A stretch of DNA of 64,000 bases from Desertimonas sp963786985 (GCA_963786985.1 CAWBBL010000029.1:34809-98808); one strand, 5' to 3'; counted from the stretch's first letter, positions 50,107 to 59,052 are shown. A program made the numbers and translations. Notes: generated by a model from the letters alone, not told the origin.

Positions 50107-50122
50107 ACAATCGCTAGTTCGT
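50107..50122. promoter_or_regulatory. Operator-like inverted repeat in the RidA/peptide ABC divergent region
   Basis: Minus-strand ACGAACTAGCGATTGT, which extended to 20 bases differs from the site at 28753 by one base. It lies in the 77-bp gap between divergent starts at 50064 and 50142. Confidence 0.65.
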
Positions 50123-50141
50123 CACCGGGGAGGTGAGCTTG

Positions 50142-52175
50142 ATGACGTCCGGCGCGCTGCTCTCGGTGAGCGACCTGTCGGTGACCTTTCCGACCGAGGA
50201 CGGGGATGTCCACGCGGTCCGCGGCGTGTCGTTCGATGTCGCCGCCGGTGAGACCGTCGGCATCGTCGGCGAGTCGGGATCGGGCAAGTCGGTCTGCACC
50301 CAGGCCATCCTCCAGCTCGTGCGCGGGGCCAGGGTCGGCGGGACGGTGCGATTCGACGACCGCGACCTGCTCTCCCTGGCACCCCAGGCAATGCGCAAGA
50401 TTCGCGGCGCACGCATCGCCATGGTGTTCCAGGATCCGCTCTCGAGCCTGCACCCGCAGTACACCGTCGGCTGGCAGATCGGTGAGGCCATCCGCGCCCA
50501 CGAGACGGCCGGCCGACAGCCGGTCAGGCGTCGGGCTACCGACCTGCTCGAGGAGGTCGGCATCCCGGATCCGGCTCGCCGGGTCGACGACTACCCGCAC
50601 CAGTTCTCCGGCGGGATGCGTCAGCGGGTCATGCTGGCGATGGCGTTGGCCCTGCGCCCCGAGCTGCTCATCGCCGACGAGCCGACGACCGCGCTCGACG
50701 TCACCGTGCAGGCCCAGCTCCTCGACCTGCTCGCCCGCCTCCAGCGTGAGCACGGCACGGCGATCGTGCTCGTGACCCACGATCTCGGCGTGGTCGCCCA
50801 GGTGGCCGACCGGGTGCTGACGATGTACGCCGGTCGGATCGTGGAGGAAGCGACGACGGCTGAGCTGTTCGCCAGACCGCACCATCCCTACTCGCGCGGG
50901 CTGCTCAGCTGCATCCCCGGAGCGACGACGAGGGGAACCTCGCTGGTGCCGATCGCCGGACAGCCGCCGAGCATGCTGCGCCTGCCGCCGGGATGCGCGT
51001 TTGCGCCGCGCTGCCCGCATGCCGAGGACCGCTGTCGTCAGGAGTTGCCGCCCGTGCGCCAGGTGAGCGGCAGCCATCGCTCGGAGTGTGTGCTGCCGGT
51101 CGACGCCGCTCCGGACCGTCTCGGGGCCATCGTCGAGCGCGCGTCGATCACTGTTGCTGCGCAGACCTCCGAACCCACGGATCGACCGCTGCTGCGTGCC
51201 GATGGCCTCGTCAAGCACTTCCTCGGGCGACGGAAGGGTTTCTTCGGCCGGGCGCCGGTGGTCCGCGCCGTCGACGGGGTCGACCTGGCGATCCGTCCGG
51301 GCGAGACGCTCGGACTCGTCGGCGAGTCCGGGTCGGGGAAGTCGACTCTCGCCCGTCTCGTTGCCGGGCTGCTGCAACCGACGGCCGGGACCGTCGAGTT
51401 CGCCGGCGCCGACCTGGCGCGCCTCGGCCGCCAGGAGATGCGGGCCCTGCGTCGCGACGTGCAAGTGGTGTTCCAGGATCCGTACGGGTCGCTCAACCCG
51501 CGCCGGCGTGTGGGGTCGATCATCGCCGACCCGTTGGTCATCCACGGAACGCCGAAGGCGGCGATCGGCGCCCGGGTCGAGGAGCTGATGGAGCTCGTCG
51601 GGCTCAACCCCGAGCACCACAACCGCTTTCCAGCCGCCTTCTCGGGCGGTCAGCGTCAGCGCATCGGGGTGGCGCGTGCCCTCGCCCTCTCGCCTCGGCT
51701 GATCGTCTGTGACGAGCCGGTCTCGGCACTCGACGTCTCCGTGCAGGCGCAGATCATCAACCTGCTCGAGCGCCTGCAGGACGAGCTCGACCTCACCTAC
51801 CTCGTCGTGTCCCACGACCTCGGGGTCATCGAGCACATCGCCGACCGCGTCGCGGTGATGTACCTCGGCCGGATCGTCGAGACCGCCACGACCGACGAGC
51901 TGTTCACCGCACCACGCCACCCCTACACGCGGGCGCTGCTCGACGCCGTTCCGTTGGCCGACCCGGACGAGCGCCGCCGTGTGGAGCTCGTCGCCGGCGA
52001 CGTGCCGTCGCCGATCGCCCCACCCAGCGGTTGTCGGTTCCACACCCGGTGCCGCTTCGCCCAGGCCGACTGCATCGACGAGGACCCTGCGCTGGTGGCC
52101 CGCGCCGGCGACTCCGACGACCATCGGACCGCCTGCCTCCATCCCCTCGGAGCCCCGGTGGAGCTGCGCCGGTGA
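50142..52175 (+). CDS. Fused dipeptide ABC transporter ATPases (DppD-DppF in one chain)
   Basis: A 677-residue tandem ATPase. First half: Walker A GESGSGKSV near 43, QDPLSSLHPQYTVG, FSGGMRQRVMLAMAL, LLIADEPTTALD and the extension CAFAPRCPHAEDRC. Second half, from about 350: Walker A GESGSGKST, QDPYGSLNPRRRVG, FSGGQRQRIGVARAL, LIVCDEPVSALD and CRFHTRCRFAQADC. Each half equals a full DppD or DppF, so the fusion joins the two usual subunits. ATG 50142 has GGGGAGG eight bases upstream. It leads the operon with DppC- and DppB-like permeases in the order ATPase, C, B. Confidence 0.93.
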   Translation: MTSGALLSVSDLSVTFPTEDGDVHAVRGVSFDVAAGETVGIVGESGSGKSVCTQAILQLVRGARVGGTVRFDDRDLLSLAPQAMRKIRGARIAMVFQDPLSSLHPQYTVGWQIGEAIRAHETAGRQPVRRRATDLLEEVGIPDPARRVDDYPHQFSGGMRQRVMLAMALALRPELLIADEPTTALDVTVQAQLLDLLARLQREHGTAIVLVTHDLGVVAQVADRVLTMYAGRIVEEATTAELFARPHHPYSRGLLSCIPGATTRGTSLVPIAGQPPSMLRLPPGCAFAPRCPHAEDRCRQELPPVRQVSGSHRSECVLPVDAAPDRLGAIVERASITVAAQTSEPTDRPLLRADGLVKHFLGRRKGFFGRAPVVRAVDGVDLAIRPGETLGLVGESGSGKSTLARLVAGLLQPTAGTVEFAGADLARLGRQEMRALRRDVQVVFQDPYGSLNPRRRVGSIIADPLVIHGTPKAAIGARVEELMELVGLNPEHHNRFPAAFSGGQRQRIGVARALALSPRLIVCDEPVSALDVSVQAQIINLLERLQDELDLTYLVVSHDLGVIEHIADRVAVMYLGRIVETATTDELFTAPRHPYTRALLDAVPLADPDERRRVELVAGDVPSPIAPPSGCRFHTRCRFAQADCIDEDPALVARAGDSDDHRTACLHPLGAPVELRR

Positions 52176-53128
52176 TCCCGCTCGAGGCGCCGCTCCACGA
52201 CGCCGCAGATCCGGAGTTCGCCAGTGAACGGGTCATCGCCAGGACGCCGACGCAGTTGGCAATGGCCCGGCTGCGCCGCGATCGCGGGGCCGTGGTGTCG
52301 GCGATCGTCATCGGCTTGATGGTGCTGCTCGCCCTCGCCGCACCGCTGATCGCCCGCTGGACGGGTCACCCGGTCAACGAGCAGTATCGCGACACAGGGC
52401 TCACCGAGTTCGGCCTCCCCGTCGGTCCTCGTGCCGAGTTCTGGCTGGGCACCGACCAGCTCGGTCGGGACCTCCTCGTGCGCCTCGCCTACGGGGCGCG
52501 TGTCTCGATCATCGTCGGCGCCGTGTCGACGGTCGTCGCCGTCGGAGTCGGCGTGGCGATCGGACTCGCCGCCGGCTTCCTCGGCGGTTGGGTGGACCGC
52601 ATCCTCTCGTGGCTCATCGACACCACGCTGAGCCTGCCGTTCCTGCTGTTCGCCATCTCCCTGGTGTCGCTGGTCGGCCCAGGGCTCGGCGTGACGATCG
52701 TCGTGATCGTGTTGTTCTCGTGGTGTCCGATCGCCAGAGTCGTGCGCGGCCAGGTGATCTCGTTGCGCGAACGTGAGTTCGTCGAGGCGGCCCGCTCGTT
52801 AGGAGCGAGCCGGATGCGCATCATGGCCGTCGACGTGCTGCCCAATCTCGTCGTTCCCCTCGTCGTCTACGGAACCCTGCTCGTGCCCTCGGCGATCGTC
52901 TTCGAGGCGACGCTGTCGTTCCTCGGCCTGGGGGTCGTCCCGCCGACGGCGACCTGGGGGTCGATGCTCGCCGAGGGGGCTCAGCTCTACCGCGTCGCCT
53001 GGTGGATGGTGGTCGTGCCGGCCTGTGCGGTGCTCGCCCTGACCCTCGCCCTCAACGTCCTCGGCGACTCGCTGCGGGATGCGTTCGACGCACGCCGCGT
53101 CGACACGGCCGTCAAGGATCTGTCGTGA
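52172..53128 (+). CDS. Dipeptide ABC transporter permease (DppC-like)
   Basis: A 318-residue permease: N-terminal arm with TPTQLAMARLRRDRGAVVSA, then FWLGTDQLGRDLLVRLAYGAR near 90, EAA loop REFVEAARSLGASRMRIMAV near 200 and SFLGLGVVPPTATWGSM. Six helices are predicted. GTG 52172 gives a GTGA overlap with the ATPase stop. It ends in a GTGA overlap with the DppB-like gene. Confidence 0.92.
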   Translation: MIPLEAPLHDAADPEFASERVIARTPTQLAMARLRRDRGAVVSAIVIGLMVLLALAAPLIARWTGHPVNEQYRDTGLTEFGLPVGPRAEFWLGTDQLGRDLLVRLAYGARVSIIVGAVSTVVAVGVGVAIGLAAGFLGGWVDRILSWLIDTTLSLPFLLFAISLVSLVGPGLGVTIVVIVLFSWCPIARVVRGQVISLREREFVEAARSLGASRMRIMAVDVLPNLVVPLVVYGTLLVPSAIVFEATLSFLGLGVVPPTATWGSMLAEGAQLYRVAWWMVVVPACAVLALTLALNVLGDSLRDAFDARRVDTAVKDLS

Positions 53129-54087
53129 TCCTGCGCTTCATCTTCCGCCGTGCGCTGTCGGGATTGCTGACGATGTTCGCCATCAGCGCCGTGATGTTCG
53201 TCCTCTTCTACGTCGCGCCCAACGATCCCGCCCGCGAGCTCGCCGGGCCGCAGGCCACGTCGGACGTCGTCGAGCAGATCCAGCGGCGCCTCGGGCTCGA
53301 CCAGCCGCTCCTCGACCGCTTCGGCCGGTTCCTCGGTGATCTGCTGCATGGCGATCTCGGCTACTCGTACTACAGCCAGCGGCCGGTGCTCGAGACAATC
53401 CTCGATCGTCTGCCGGTGACCGCCTCGGTCGCCATCGGGGCGGCGGTGCTGTGGACGATCACCGGCATCCCCTTGGGGGTGACGTCGGCGCGCCATCCGG
53501 GCAGCTGGCGCGACCGAATGGGGACGACGTTCGTACTCGCCGGCCTCAGCTTCCCGACGTTCGTCGTCGGACTCTTGCTGCTCTACTTCTTGTTCTTCCG
53601 CCTGACCCTGCTGGGCATCGAGTGGTTCCCGGCGGGGGGCTACGTGCCGCTCACCGAGAACCCGTGGGAGTGGGCCCGCCATCTGATCCTGCCGTGGTTC
53701 ACCGTCGCCTTCGCCACGGCGGCGACGTACGCCCGGCTCACCCGCGGGCAGATGCTCGAGGTCTTCGGCGAGGACTACATCCGCACGGCCCGCGCCAAGG
53801 GGTTGTCGGAGCGACGCGTCGCCTACAAGCACGGACTGCGCAGTGCGGTCACCCCGCTGTTCACGCAGTTCGGCCTCGACGTCGCCTTTCTGATGGGCGG
53901 CCTCGTGGTCACTGAGCAGATCTTCGGGCTGCAGGGCATCGGTCGGCTCGCTGTCGAGTCGGTGGTCCGCGGCGACCAGCCGGTCATCATCGGCACGGTG
54001 CTCTTCGCCTCGGCGTTCGTCGTCGTCGCCAACATCGTCGTCGATGTCGGGTATGCGCTCCTCGATGCACGGGTGCGGATCAGCTGA
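53125..54087 (+). CDS. Dipeptide ABC transporter permease (DppB-like)
   Basis: A 320-residue permease: RFIFRRALSGLLTMFAISAV at the N-terminus, YVAPNDPARELAG, RRLGLDQPLLDRFGRFLGD near 55, EAA loop DYIRTARAKGLSERRVAYKH near 215 and GLQGIGRLAVESVVRGDQPV. No family 5 binding-protein gene follows, unlike the other two peptide systems. Its 3' end overlaps the convergent type 1 binding-fold gene by 8 bp, leaving no space for a separate terminator. Confidence 0.92.
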   Translation: MILRFIFRRALSGLLTMFAISAVMFVLFYVAPNDPARELAGPQATSDVVEQIQRRLGLDQPLLDRFGRFLGDLLHGDLGYSYYSQRPVLETILDRLPVTASVAIGAAVLWTITGIPLGVTSARHPGSWRDRMGTTFVLAGLSFPTFVVGLLLLYFLFFRLTLLGIEWFPAGGYVPLTENPWEWARHLILPWFTVAFATAATYARLTRGQMLEVFGEDYIRTARAKGLSERRVAYKHGLRSAVTPLFTQFGLDVAFLMGGLVVTEQIFGLQGIGRLAVESVVRGDQPVIIGTVLFASAFVVVANIVVDVGYALLDARVRIS

Positions 54088-54973
54088 CGAGTCGGGCGAC
54101 GCCGTCGGTGACGCGATAGCAACTGACGGCAGCGCCCTGGCGCTCACCGGTGGCCGTGAAGCGAATGTGTCCCGTCTCGCCCGCGAAGCTTCCGGCGCGG
54201 ATCGCCGCCGGGCCACCCAACCCGGCTGCGAGGAGGACACGCGTGGCATCGGCAGCTTCGGCGGCATACACCGATCGGCCATCGACCGGGACGCCGGGGT
54301 ACAGCAGCCAGGCACCCTCGGCGGCCGGACCCGCCAATGCGGCGATCGGCGCGTCGGGGCCACCCTCGGCGGAGAGGAAGTCACCGTGGAACCCACCGGC
54401 GCGCAGCTCGGTCATCACCACCGCCTGCTCGACCTCTCCCATGGCCAAGAAGGCGGCGTCCGTGCCCGAGGCATCATCGGAGACGTCGATCCCCAGCGTT
54501 CCCGCCGCAGCTCGGACCTGGCCGGCGAGGCCCTGGCCGTAGGCCGTGTCGTCGGGGAGCACGGCGAGCCGACCGATGCCGAGCTCGCGCGCTAGCTCGG
54601 CAGCCGCGGCGGCGGTCAGCCGGTCGGGAGCACAGAGGCGGAAGACGACGCCGTCGTCACCGGTCAGCTCGTCGGCGGTGGCACATGGCAGAACGAGAGG
54701 AAGTCCGGCTGCCGCGGCCAGTGGGGCGGCAGCGAGCGCACTGCCACTGTTCTTCGGTCCGACCACGCCGATGCAACCGGGCTCGGCGAGGATCGCCGCC
54801 ACGGCTCGGGCGGCACGGGAGGGATCGCGCGCATCGTCACTGGCGATGATCCTGACGGGCTCGGCGGATGCGCTGACGACCCGCTTGACCGCGTCGAGCA
54901 GCGGTCCGGCGACGATCGCTTCCTCTGTCGAGAACGGCGCGACGACACCGATGCACAGTCCGGCCACGCCCAT
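54080..54973 (-). CDS. Type 1 periplasmic-binding-fold protein (LIV-BP/AmiC-like) without signal peptide
   Basis: A 297-residue two-lobe binding protein: GLCIGVVAPFSTEEAIVAG at the N-terminus, ILAEPGCIGVVGPKNSGSAL near 60, LPLVLPCATADELTGDDGVV near 90, LAVLPDDTAYGQGLAGQVRA near 135 and AEGAWLLYPGVPVDG. The blocks match leucine/branched-chain amide-binding proteins, but the chain begins directly at strand one with no signal peptide and is shorter than usual (about 370). It may be a cytoplasmic ligand sensor like AmiC, or a gene whose signal region was lost. It diverges from the aldolase gene. Confidence 0.75.
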   Translation of the reverse strand: MGVAGLCIGVVAPFSTEEAIVAGPLLDAVKRVVSASAEPVRIIASDDARDPSRAARAVAAILAEPGCIGVVGPKNSGSALAAAPLAAAAGLPLVLPCATADELTGDDGVVFRLCAPDRLTAAAAAELARELGIGRLAVLPDDTAYGQGLAGQVRAAAGTLGIDVSDDASGTDAAFLAMGEVEQAVVMTELRAGGFHGDFLSAEGGPDAPIAALAGPAAEGAWLLYPGVPVDGRSVYAAEAADATRVLLAAGLGGPAAIRAGSFAGETGHIRFTATGERQGAAVSCYRVTDGVARLVS

Positions 54974-54993
54974 CAGTGTGGCACCCCCGCCGT

Positions 54994-55009
54994 ACTAACG
55001 TCCGTTCGC
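54994..55009. promoter_or_regulatory. Operator-like inverted repeat between binding-fold protein and aldolase genes
   Basis: ACTAACGTCCGTTCGC keeps the 7-2-7 spacing with TAACG/CGTTCG arms. It lies in a 37-bp divergent gap, touching the aldolase start region, so it must overlap the promoters. Confidence 0.5.
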
Positions 55010-55010
55010 G

Positions 55011-55769
55011 ATGACCTCACTGCGTGAGCGGCTCGGCGACGGTTCCACGGTGCTCGGCACCTGGGTCAACACGGCTTCGCCAGACCTCGTCGAGACGCTC
55101 GGTGACCTCGGCTTCGACTGCGTGTTCCTGGACCTCGAGCACGGCGAGTACGGCACCGAAGCGCTCCCCGAACTGCTGCGGGCCGCGCGTGCCGCCGGGT
55201 GCTTCGGCGTCGTGCGCACGTCCGGAGTCGCGCCGCACGAGATTGGTGCGGCCCTCGACGCCGGCGCCCACGGCGTGCTCGTCCCCAACGTGAGTAGCGC
55301 CGAGGATGCCGCCGCGGTGGTGTCCTCCGGGCACTACCCGCCGATCGGTTCTCGCGGTGCGGCCCCGATGACGCGGGCGGCCGGTTACGGAACCGTGCCC
55401 TTCCTCACCTACCGCGACCGCATCGAGGCCGACGTCGTCATCGGTGTGCAGATCGAGGGTCCGGCGGGCATCGCCGCCCTCGACGCGATCCTCGACACGC
55501 CGCACCTCGACCTCGCCTTCATCGGCCCGTTCGACCTGTCCCAGCACCTCGGGGTCGCCGGCGAAACGAGCCACCCTTCCGTCGTCGAGGCGATGAACGG
55601 CATCGTCGCGCGGGCGACGGCGCGGGGTATTGCCACGGCGACGTGGGCGCCGAGCGCCGATGCCGCCCGGCCGTGGATCTCGGCGGGCGTCCGCCTCGTC
55701 ACGGTGTCGAGCTCGACCGCCCTGTTCACCGGCGCGGCGAACGCGCTGATCGCCGAGTTGCGCGGGTGA
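55011..55769 (+). CDS. HpcH/HpaI-family aldolase
   Basis: A 252-residue class II aldolase barrel. The catalytic His and metal/phosphate-type residues lie in FLDLEHGEYG near 39-48, VRTSGVAPHEIGAALDAGAH near 68, the metal Glu in VQIEGPAGI near 148 and Asp in IGPFDLS near 172. Family members cleave 4-hydroxy-2-oxoacids to pyruvate or glyoxylate-type products and an aldehyde. The substrate is unknown. ATG 55011 lies directly behind an operator-like site. The Fe(II)/2-oxoglutarate dioxygenase gene follows after 67 bp and may belong to the same unit. Confidence 0.88.
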   Translation: MTSLRERLGDGSTVLGTWVNTASPDLVETLGDLGFDCVFLDLEHGEYGTEALPELLRAARAAGCFGVVRTSGVAPHEIGAALDAGAHGVLVPNVSSAEDAAAVVSSGHYPPIGSRGAAPMTRAAGYGTVPFLTYRDRIEADVVIGVQIEGPAGIAALDAILDTPHLDLAFIGPFDLSQHLGVAGETSHPSVVEAMNGIVARATARGIATATWAPSADAARPWISAGVRLVTVSSSTALFTGAANALIAELRG

Positions 55770-55836
55770 CCGGCGCCGCCGCGATCTGGGCGGCCTCCGA
55801 TTCATTGGTCGATCACCGGACGCCAACGTCATCACA

Positions 55837-57024
55837 ATGACCAAGGAATCGCGCCGGACCTGGTTTGCCGCCGACGACATTCAGCTCGAAGACTTTCGGG
55901 CGGTCGTCGAGCGAGTCACCGATCCCGCCGATCACTGGTACGCCGATTCGGTCGAGCAGAACGTGCCGATCTACGGCGAGGCGCTACGTGAGCGGATCGA
56001 GCCAGGGCAGGATCGCCGGAAGGTCCAGGCCGAGTTGGTCCGAGTACTCCTCGACGGTCCCGGCATTGCCGTCTTCAAGGGCGCCTTCGACGTGGCCGTC
56101 GTGGATCGGGCGACTGCCGTGTTCGAGGCGATCATCGTCGACCAGAAGGCGCGCGGAGCGGTCGCCGGTGACCACTTCGCCAAGCCGGGCGCCAACGATC
56201 GGGTCTGGGGAGCGTTGGACAAGTTGGCACTGCGCGCCCCGGAGGTCTTCGTCGACTACTACGGCAACAGCATCCTGGCGCTGATCTGCGAGGCGTGGCT
56301 GGGTCCCGGGTACCAGATGACGTCACAGGTCAACGTCGTCAATCCCGGCGGGCAGGCGCAGGTCGCCCACACCGACTACCACCTGGGGTTCATGTCCGTC
56401 GAACAGGCGCAGGCGTACCCGATGCACGTCCACGCGCTGTCACCGGCGTTGACGCTGCAGGGCGCCGTCGCCCACAATGCGATGCCCGTCGAGACCGGGC
56501 CGACGATGTACCTGCCGTACTCGCAGCTCTACCACGGCGGGTACGTCGCCTGCCACAAGCGCGAGTTCGTCGACTACTTCGACGAGCACTACGTGCAGCT
56601 CCCGCTCGACAAGGGCGACGCCGTGTTCTTCAATCCGGGGCTGTACCACGGCGCCGGCACCAACCGCTCACGTGACGTGCGCCGGATGGCCAACCTGCTG
56701 CAAGTGTCGTCGCCGTTCGGCCGGGCGATGGAGAGCGTCGACCGCGTCGCGATCAGCAAGGCGCTCTTCCCAGTACTTCGCGAACGGAGGGCCGCCGGCG
56801 CCAGCGACGCGTTCCTGCGCTGCGTCGTGGCTGCGTCTGCCGAAGGGTATGCGTTTCCGACCAACCTCGATCGCGATCAACCGGTCGGCGACCTGGCGCC
56901 GGAATCCCAAGCCGGCCTGGTCTGGCGGGCGCTGACCGAAGGGTGGGACGAGAACACCCTCGCCACGGAGCTGGACGCGCACCGCGAACGACACCAAGCG
57001 GCCGGCCATCGATCGTCGTTGTAG
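55837..57024 (+). CDS. Phytanoyl-CoA dioxygenase (PhyH) family Fe(II)/2-oxoglutarate oxygenase
   Basis: A 395-residue non-haem iron enzyme. The facial triad is His178 and Asp180 in HTDYH plus His271 in NPGLYHGAG; the Arg in RSRDVRRMANL can bind 2-oxoglutarate. The N-terminal 100 residues are helical and not typical of small PhyH proteins. It should hydroxylate a small molecule; the substrate is not readable. Its position behind an HpcH/HpaI aldolase suggests a hydroxylated oxoacid route. It converges with the luciferase-like gene at 57072. Confidence 0.82.
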   Translation: MTKESRRTWFAADDIQLEDFRAVVERVTDPADHWYADSVEQNVPIYGEALRERIEPGQDRRKVQAELVRVLLDGPGIAVFKGAFDVAVVDRATAVFEAIIVDQKARGAVAGDHFAKPGANDRVWGALDKLALRAPEVFVDYYGNSILALICEAWLGPGYQMTSQVNVVNPGGQAQVAHTDYHLGFMSVEQAQAYPMHVHALSPALTLQGAVAHNAMPVETGPTMYLPYSQLYHGGYVACHKREFVDYFDEHYVQLPLDKGDAVFFNPGLYHGAGTNRSRDVRRMANLLQVSSPFGRAMESVDRVAISKALFPVLRERRAAGASDAFLRCVVAASAEGYAFPTNLDRDQPVGDLAPESQAGLVWRALTEGWDENTLATELDAHRERHQAAGHRSSL

Positions 57025-57071
57025 ACGACGATCCGAGGGTGTGTGCCGACGGTTCCAGCGTCGCGGGCGGG

Positions 57072-57932
57072 TCAACCTCGCAACGCGGCGAGCGCCCGCT
57101 CCGGGCCGTCGCGATCGGTGTAGTCGACGTCGACCATCACGTCCGTGACGCCCGCCCGGGCGAGGGCGTCGAGCTGCGGAGCGACCTCCGCGGGGTCGGC
57201 GGCGTTGTAGACGACGCGGAACGTGACGTCCCCGCGACCCGCCTCCGCAGCCAGTTCCTGCAGTCGCCGTACGCCCTGTTCGATCGTCGCCACCGGATCA
57301 CGGTTGCCGCGGACGAGCGGGACCCATCCGTCGGCGCGCTGCGCGATCCGGCGCAGCGCGGCGTCGGACATGCCGCCGATGAGGATCGGAATCCGGCGTA
57401 CCGGACGCGGCTCGGTCACCAGATCGAGGTCGACGGAGAAGTGTTCGCCGGCGACCACCGAGATCCGCCCGGTCCAGACCTGCCGGCAGATGTCGATCCA
57501 CTCGTCGAGTCGCCGACCTCGGGATTCGAACGACACATCCAGCGCCACGAACTCCTCGCGCATCCATCCGGCGCCGAACCCGGCGATCAGCCGTCCGCCC
57601 GACAGGGCATCGATGCTCGCCAGTTGCTTGGCGAGGACGAGCGGGTGGCGCAGGTTGGCCAGCATCACGGCCGTGCCGAACTCGACCCGCTCGGTGACGA
57701 CGGCGATCGCCGCACACCACACGACGGCGTCGTACCACGGTTCGCTGGGGTCCCATCTGATGCTCCCGTCGTCGGAGAACGGGTACAACGAGCGCACGGT
57801 GGCTGGCATCACCACGTGGTCGCTGCACCAGATCGAGTCGAACCCGGCCAGCTCGGCCCGCCGGGCGGGCTCGGCGACACCCAGTGTGGCGACGTGTGGG
57901 CCGTAGTTGTCGAGCTTCGCTCCGAACCGCAT
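57072..57932 (-). CDS. Luciferase-like (LLM class) oxidoreductase, subfamily A
   Basis: A 286-residue luciferase-family protein beginning MRFGAKLDNYG, with SIWCSDHVVMPATV near 33, VLAKQLASIDALSGGRLIAG and GAGWMREEFVALD. It is the closest relative in this window of the product at 18274-19131, sharing the DHVVMPATV, EPW and GAGW blocks in order. Both close a dipeptide-type ABC operon. ATG 57932 has AGGAG eight bases upstream. Confidence 0.88.
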   Translation of the reverse strand: MRFGAKLDNYGPHVATLGVAEPARRAELAGFDSIWCSDHVVMPATVRSLYPFSDDGSIRWDPSEPWYDAVVWCAAIAVVTERVEFGTAVMLANLRHPLVLAKQLASIDALSGGRLIAGFGAGWMREEFVALDVSFESRGRRLDEWIDICRQVWTGRISVVAGEHFSVDLDLVTEPRPVRRIPILIGGMSDAALRRIAQRADGWVPLVRGNRDPVATIEQGVRRLQELAAEAGRGDVTFRVVYNAADPAEVAPQLDALARAGVTDVMVDVDYTDRDGPERALAALRG

Positions 57933-57960
57933 GGTTGAACTCCTCGTGACGTGGTCGTGG

Positions 57961-58968
57961 TCAATGGGCGGCGGGCGTCTCGAGCTCGCCGGGGTAGTGG
58001 CAGGCGACGAAGCGGCCGGGGTACAGCTCGACGAGTGGTGGGTCGTCGGTCGCACAGCGCTCGGGCCTGGCGATCGGGCAGCGCGGATGGAACCGGCACC
58101 CGCTCGGTACCGCCAGCGGGCTGGGCGCGTCGCCGGTGAGGACGATCTTGCGGCGGGTCGCCTGGACCTCGGGATCCGGCACGGGGACCGCCGAGAGGAG
58201 GGCGACGGTGTACGGGTGCAATGGTTGCCGGTACAGATCGTCGGTCGGACCGAGCTCCACGATCCGGCCGAGGTACATCACGCCGACACGGTCGGACACG
58301 TGGCGGACGACGGCGAGATCGTGAGCGATGAACACGAGCGTGAGGTGCAGGCGATCCTGGAGATCGACGAGGAGGTTGATGATCTGCGCCTGGATCGACA
58401 CGTCGAGCGCCGAGACGGGTTCGTCGGCGAGGATGACAGCGGGCTCGACGGACAGTGCTCTCGCCAGGCCGATGCGCTGGCGCTGGCCGCCGGAGAACTC
58501 GTGCGGGTAGCGGTCGGCGGCTTCGGCAGGAAGTCCGACGAGGCCGAGCAGCTCGTTCACCCTCGCGGCGACGTCGTTGCCGCCGACCGAGCCGCCGCTC
58601 GCCCGGCGGGCGTACACCAGCGGCTCGGCGATCAGCCGGCGCACGCTGAGTCGCGGATTGAGGCTCGTGTACGGGTCCTGGAAGACGAGCTGGACGCGCC
58701 GCCGGTACTTCACGAGCTCGGCCCCGCGCAGGTCCGTGACGTCGTCGCCGTCGAGGCTGATGCGCCCCTCGAAGGGCACGAGGCGCACGAGCGCGTGGGC
58801 GAACGTGCTCTTGCCGCAACCCGACTCGCCGACGAGACCGACCGTCTCGCGGCGCTGGACGGAGAGGGACACTCCGTCGACCGCGGTCACCTTGGCGCCG
58901 CGGAGCGCGCCTCGCCCCTTCACCGTGAACGTGACGCGCAGGTCCTCGACATCGAGCATCCCACTCAC
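57961..58968 (-). CDS. Dipeptide/oligopeptide ABC transporter ATPase (DppF-like)
   Basis: A 335-residue ATPase: Walker A GESGCGKST near 47, QDPYTSLNPRLSV, signature FSGGQRQRIGLARAL, Walker B VILADEPVSALD, switch His in FIAHDLA and the C-terminal CRFHPRCPIARPERC. The start is GTG 58968 or Met at 58959. It lies behind the DppD-like gene with copy 4 of the 64-bp element in the 84-bp gap, the only gap of that size in the operon. Confidence 0.92.
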   Translation of the reverse strand: MSGMLDVEDLRVTFTVKGRGALRGAKVTAVDGVSLSVQRRETVGLVGESGCGKSTFAHALVRLVPFEGRISLDGDDVTDLRGAELVKYRRRVQLVFQDPYTSLNPRLSVRRLIAEPLVYARRASGGSVGGNDVAARVNELLGLVGLPAEAADRYPHEFSGGQRQRIGLARALSVEPAVILADEPVSALDVSIQAQIINLLVDLQDRLHLTLVFIAHDLAVVRHVSDRVGVMYLGRIVELGPTDDLYRQPLHPYTVALLSAVPVPDPEVQATRRKIVLTGDAPSPLAVPSGCRFHPRCPIARPERCATDDPPLVELYPGRFVACHYPGELETPAAH

Positions 58969-58988
58969 GGCTTCACCAGTCGGACCGT

Positions 58989-59052
58989 TGCGAGCGACGA
59001 GGCGCTAGCCGAGGAGCGGCCAGTCGCGGCCTGCGTGGCCGGGGAACGCAAT
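58989..59052 (+). repeat. 64-bp dispersed element, copy 4 (between two ATPase genes)
   Basis: Plus strand from TGCGAGCGACGAGGCGCTAG to GGCCTGCGTGGCCGGGGAAC and GCAAT. It has exactly the length of copy 2 and few mismatches. It fills the gap between the DppD-like stop at 59053 and the DppF-like start, oriented against the genes. Confidence 0.85.

Noticed and set aside
50088..52142. Long open frame on the minus strand opposite the fused ATPase
   Set aside because: The plus strand shows two full sets of ATPase motifs; the antisense product has no family features.
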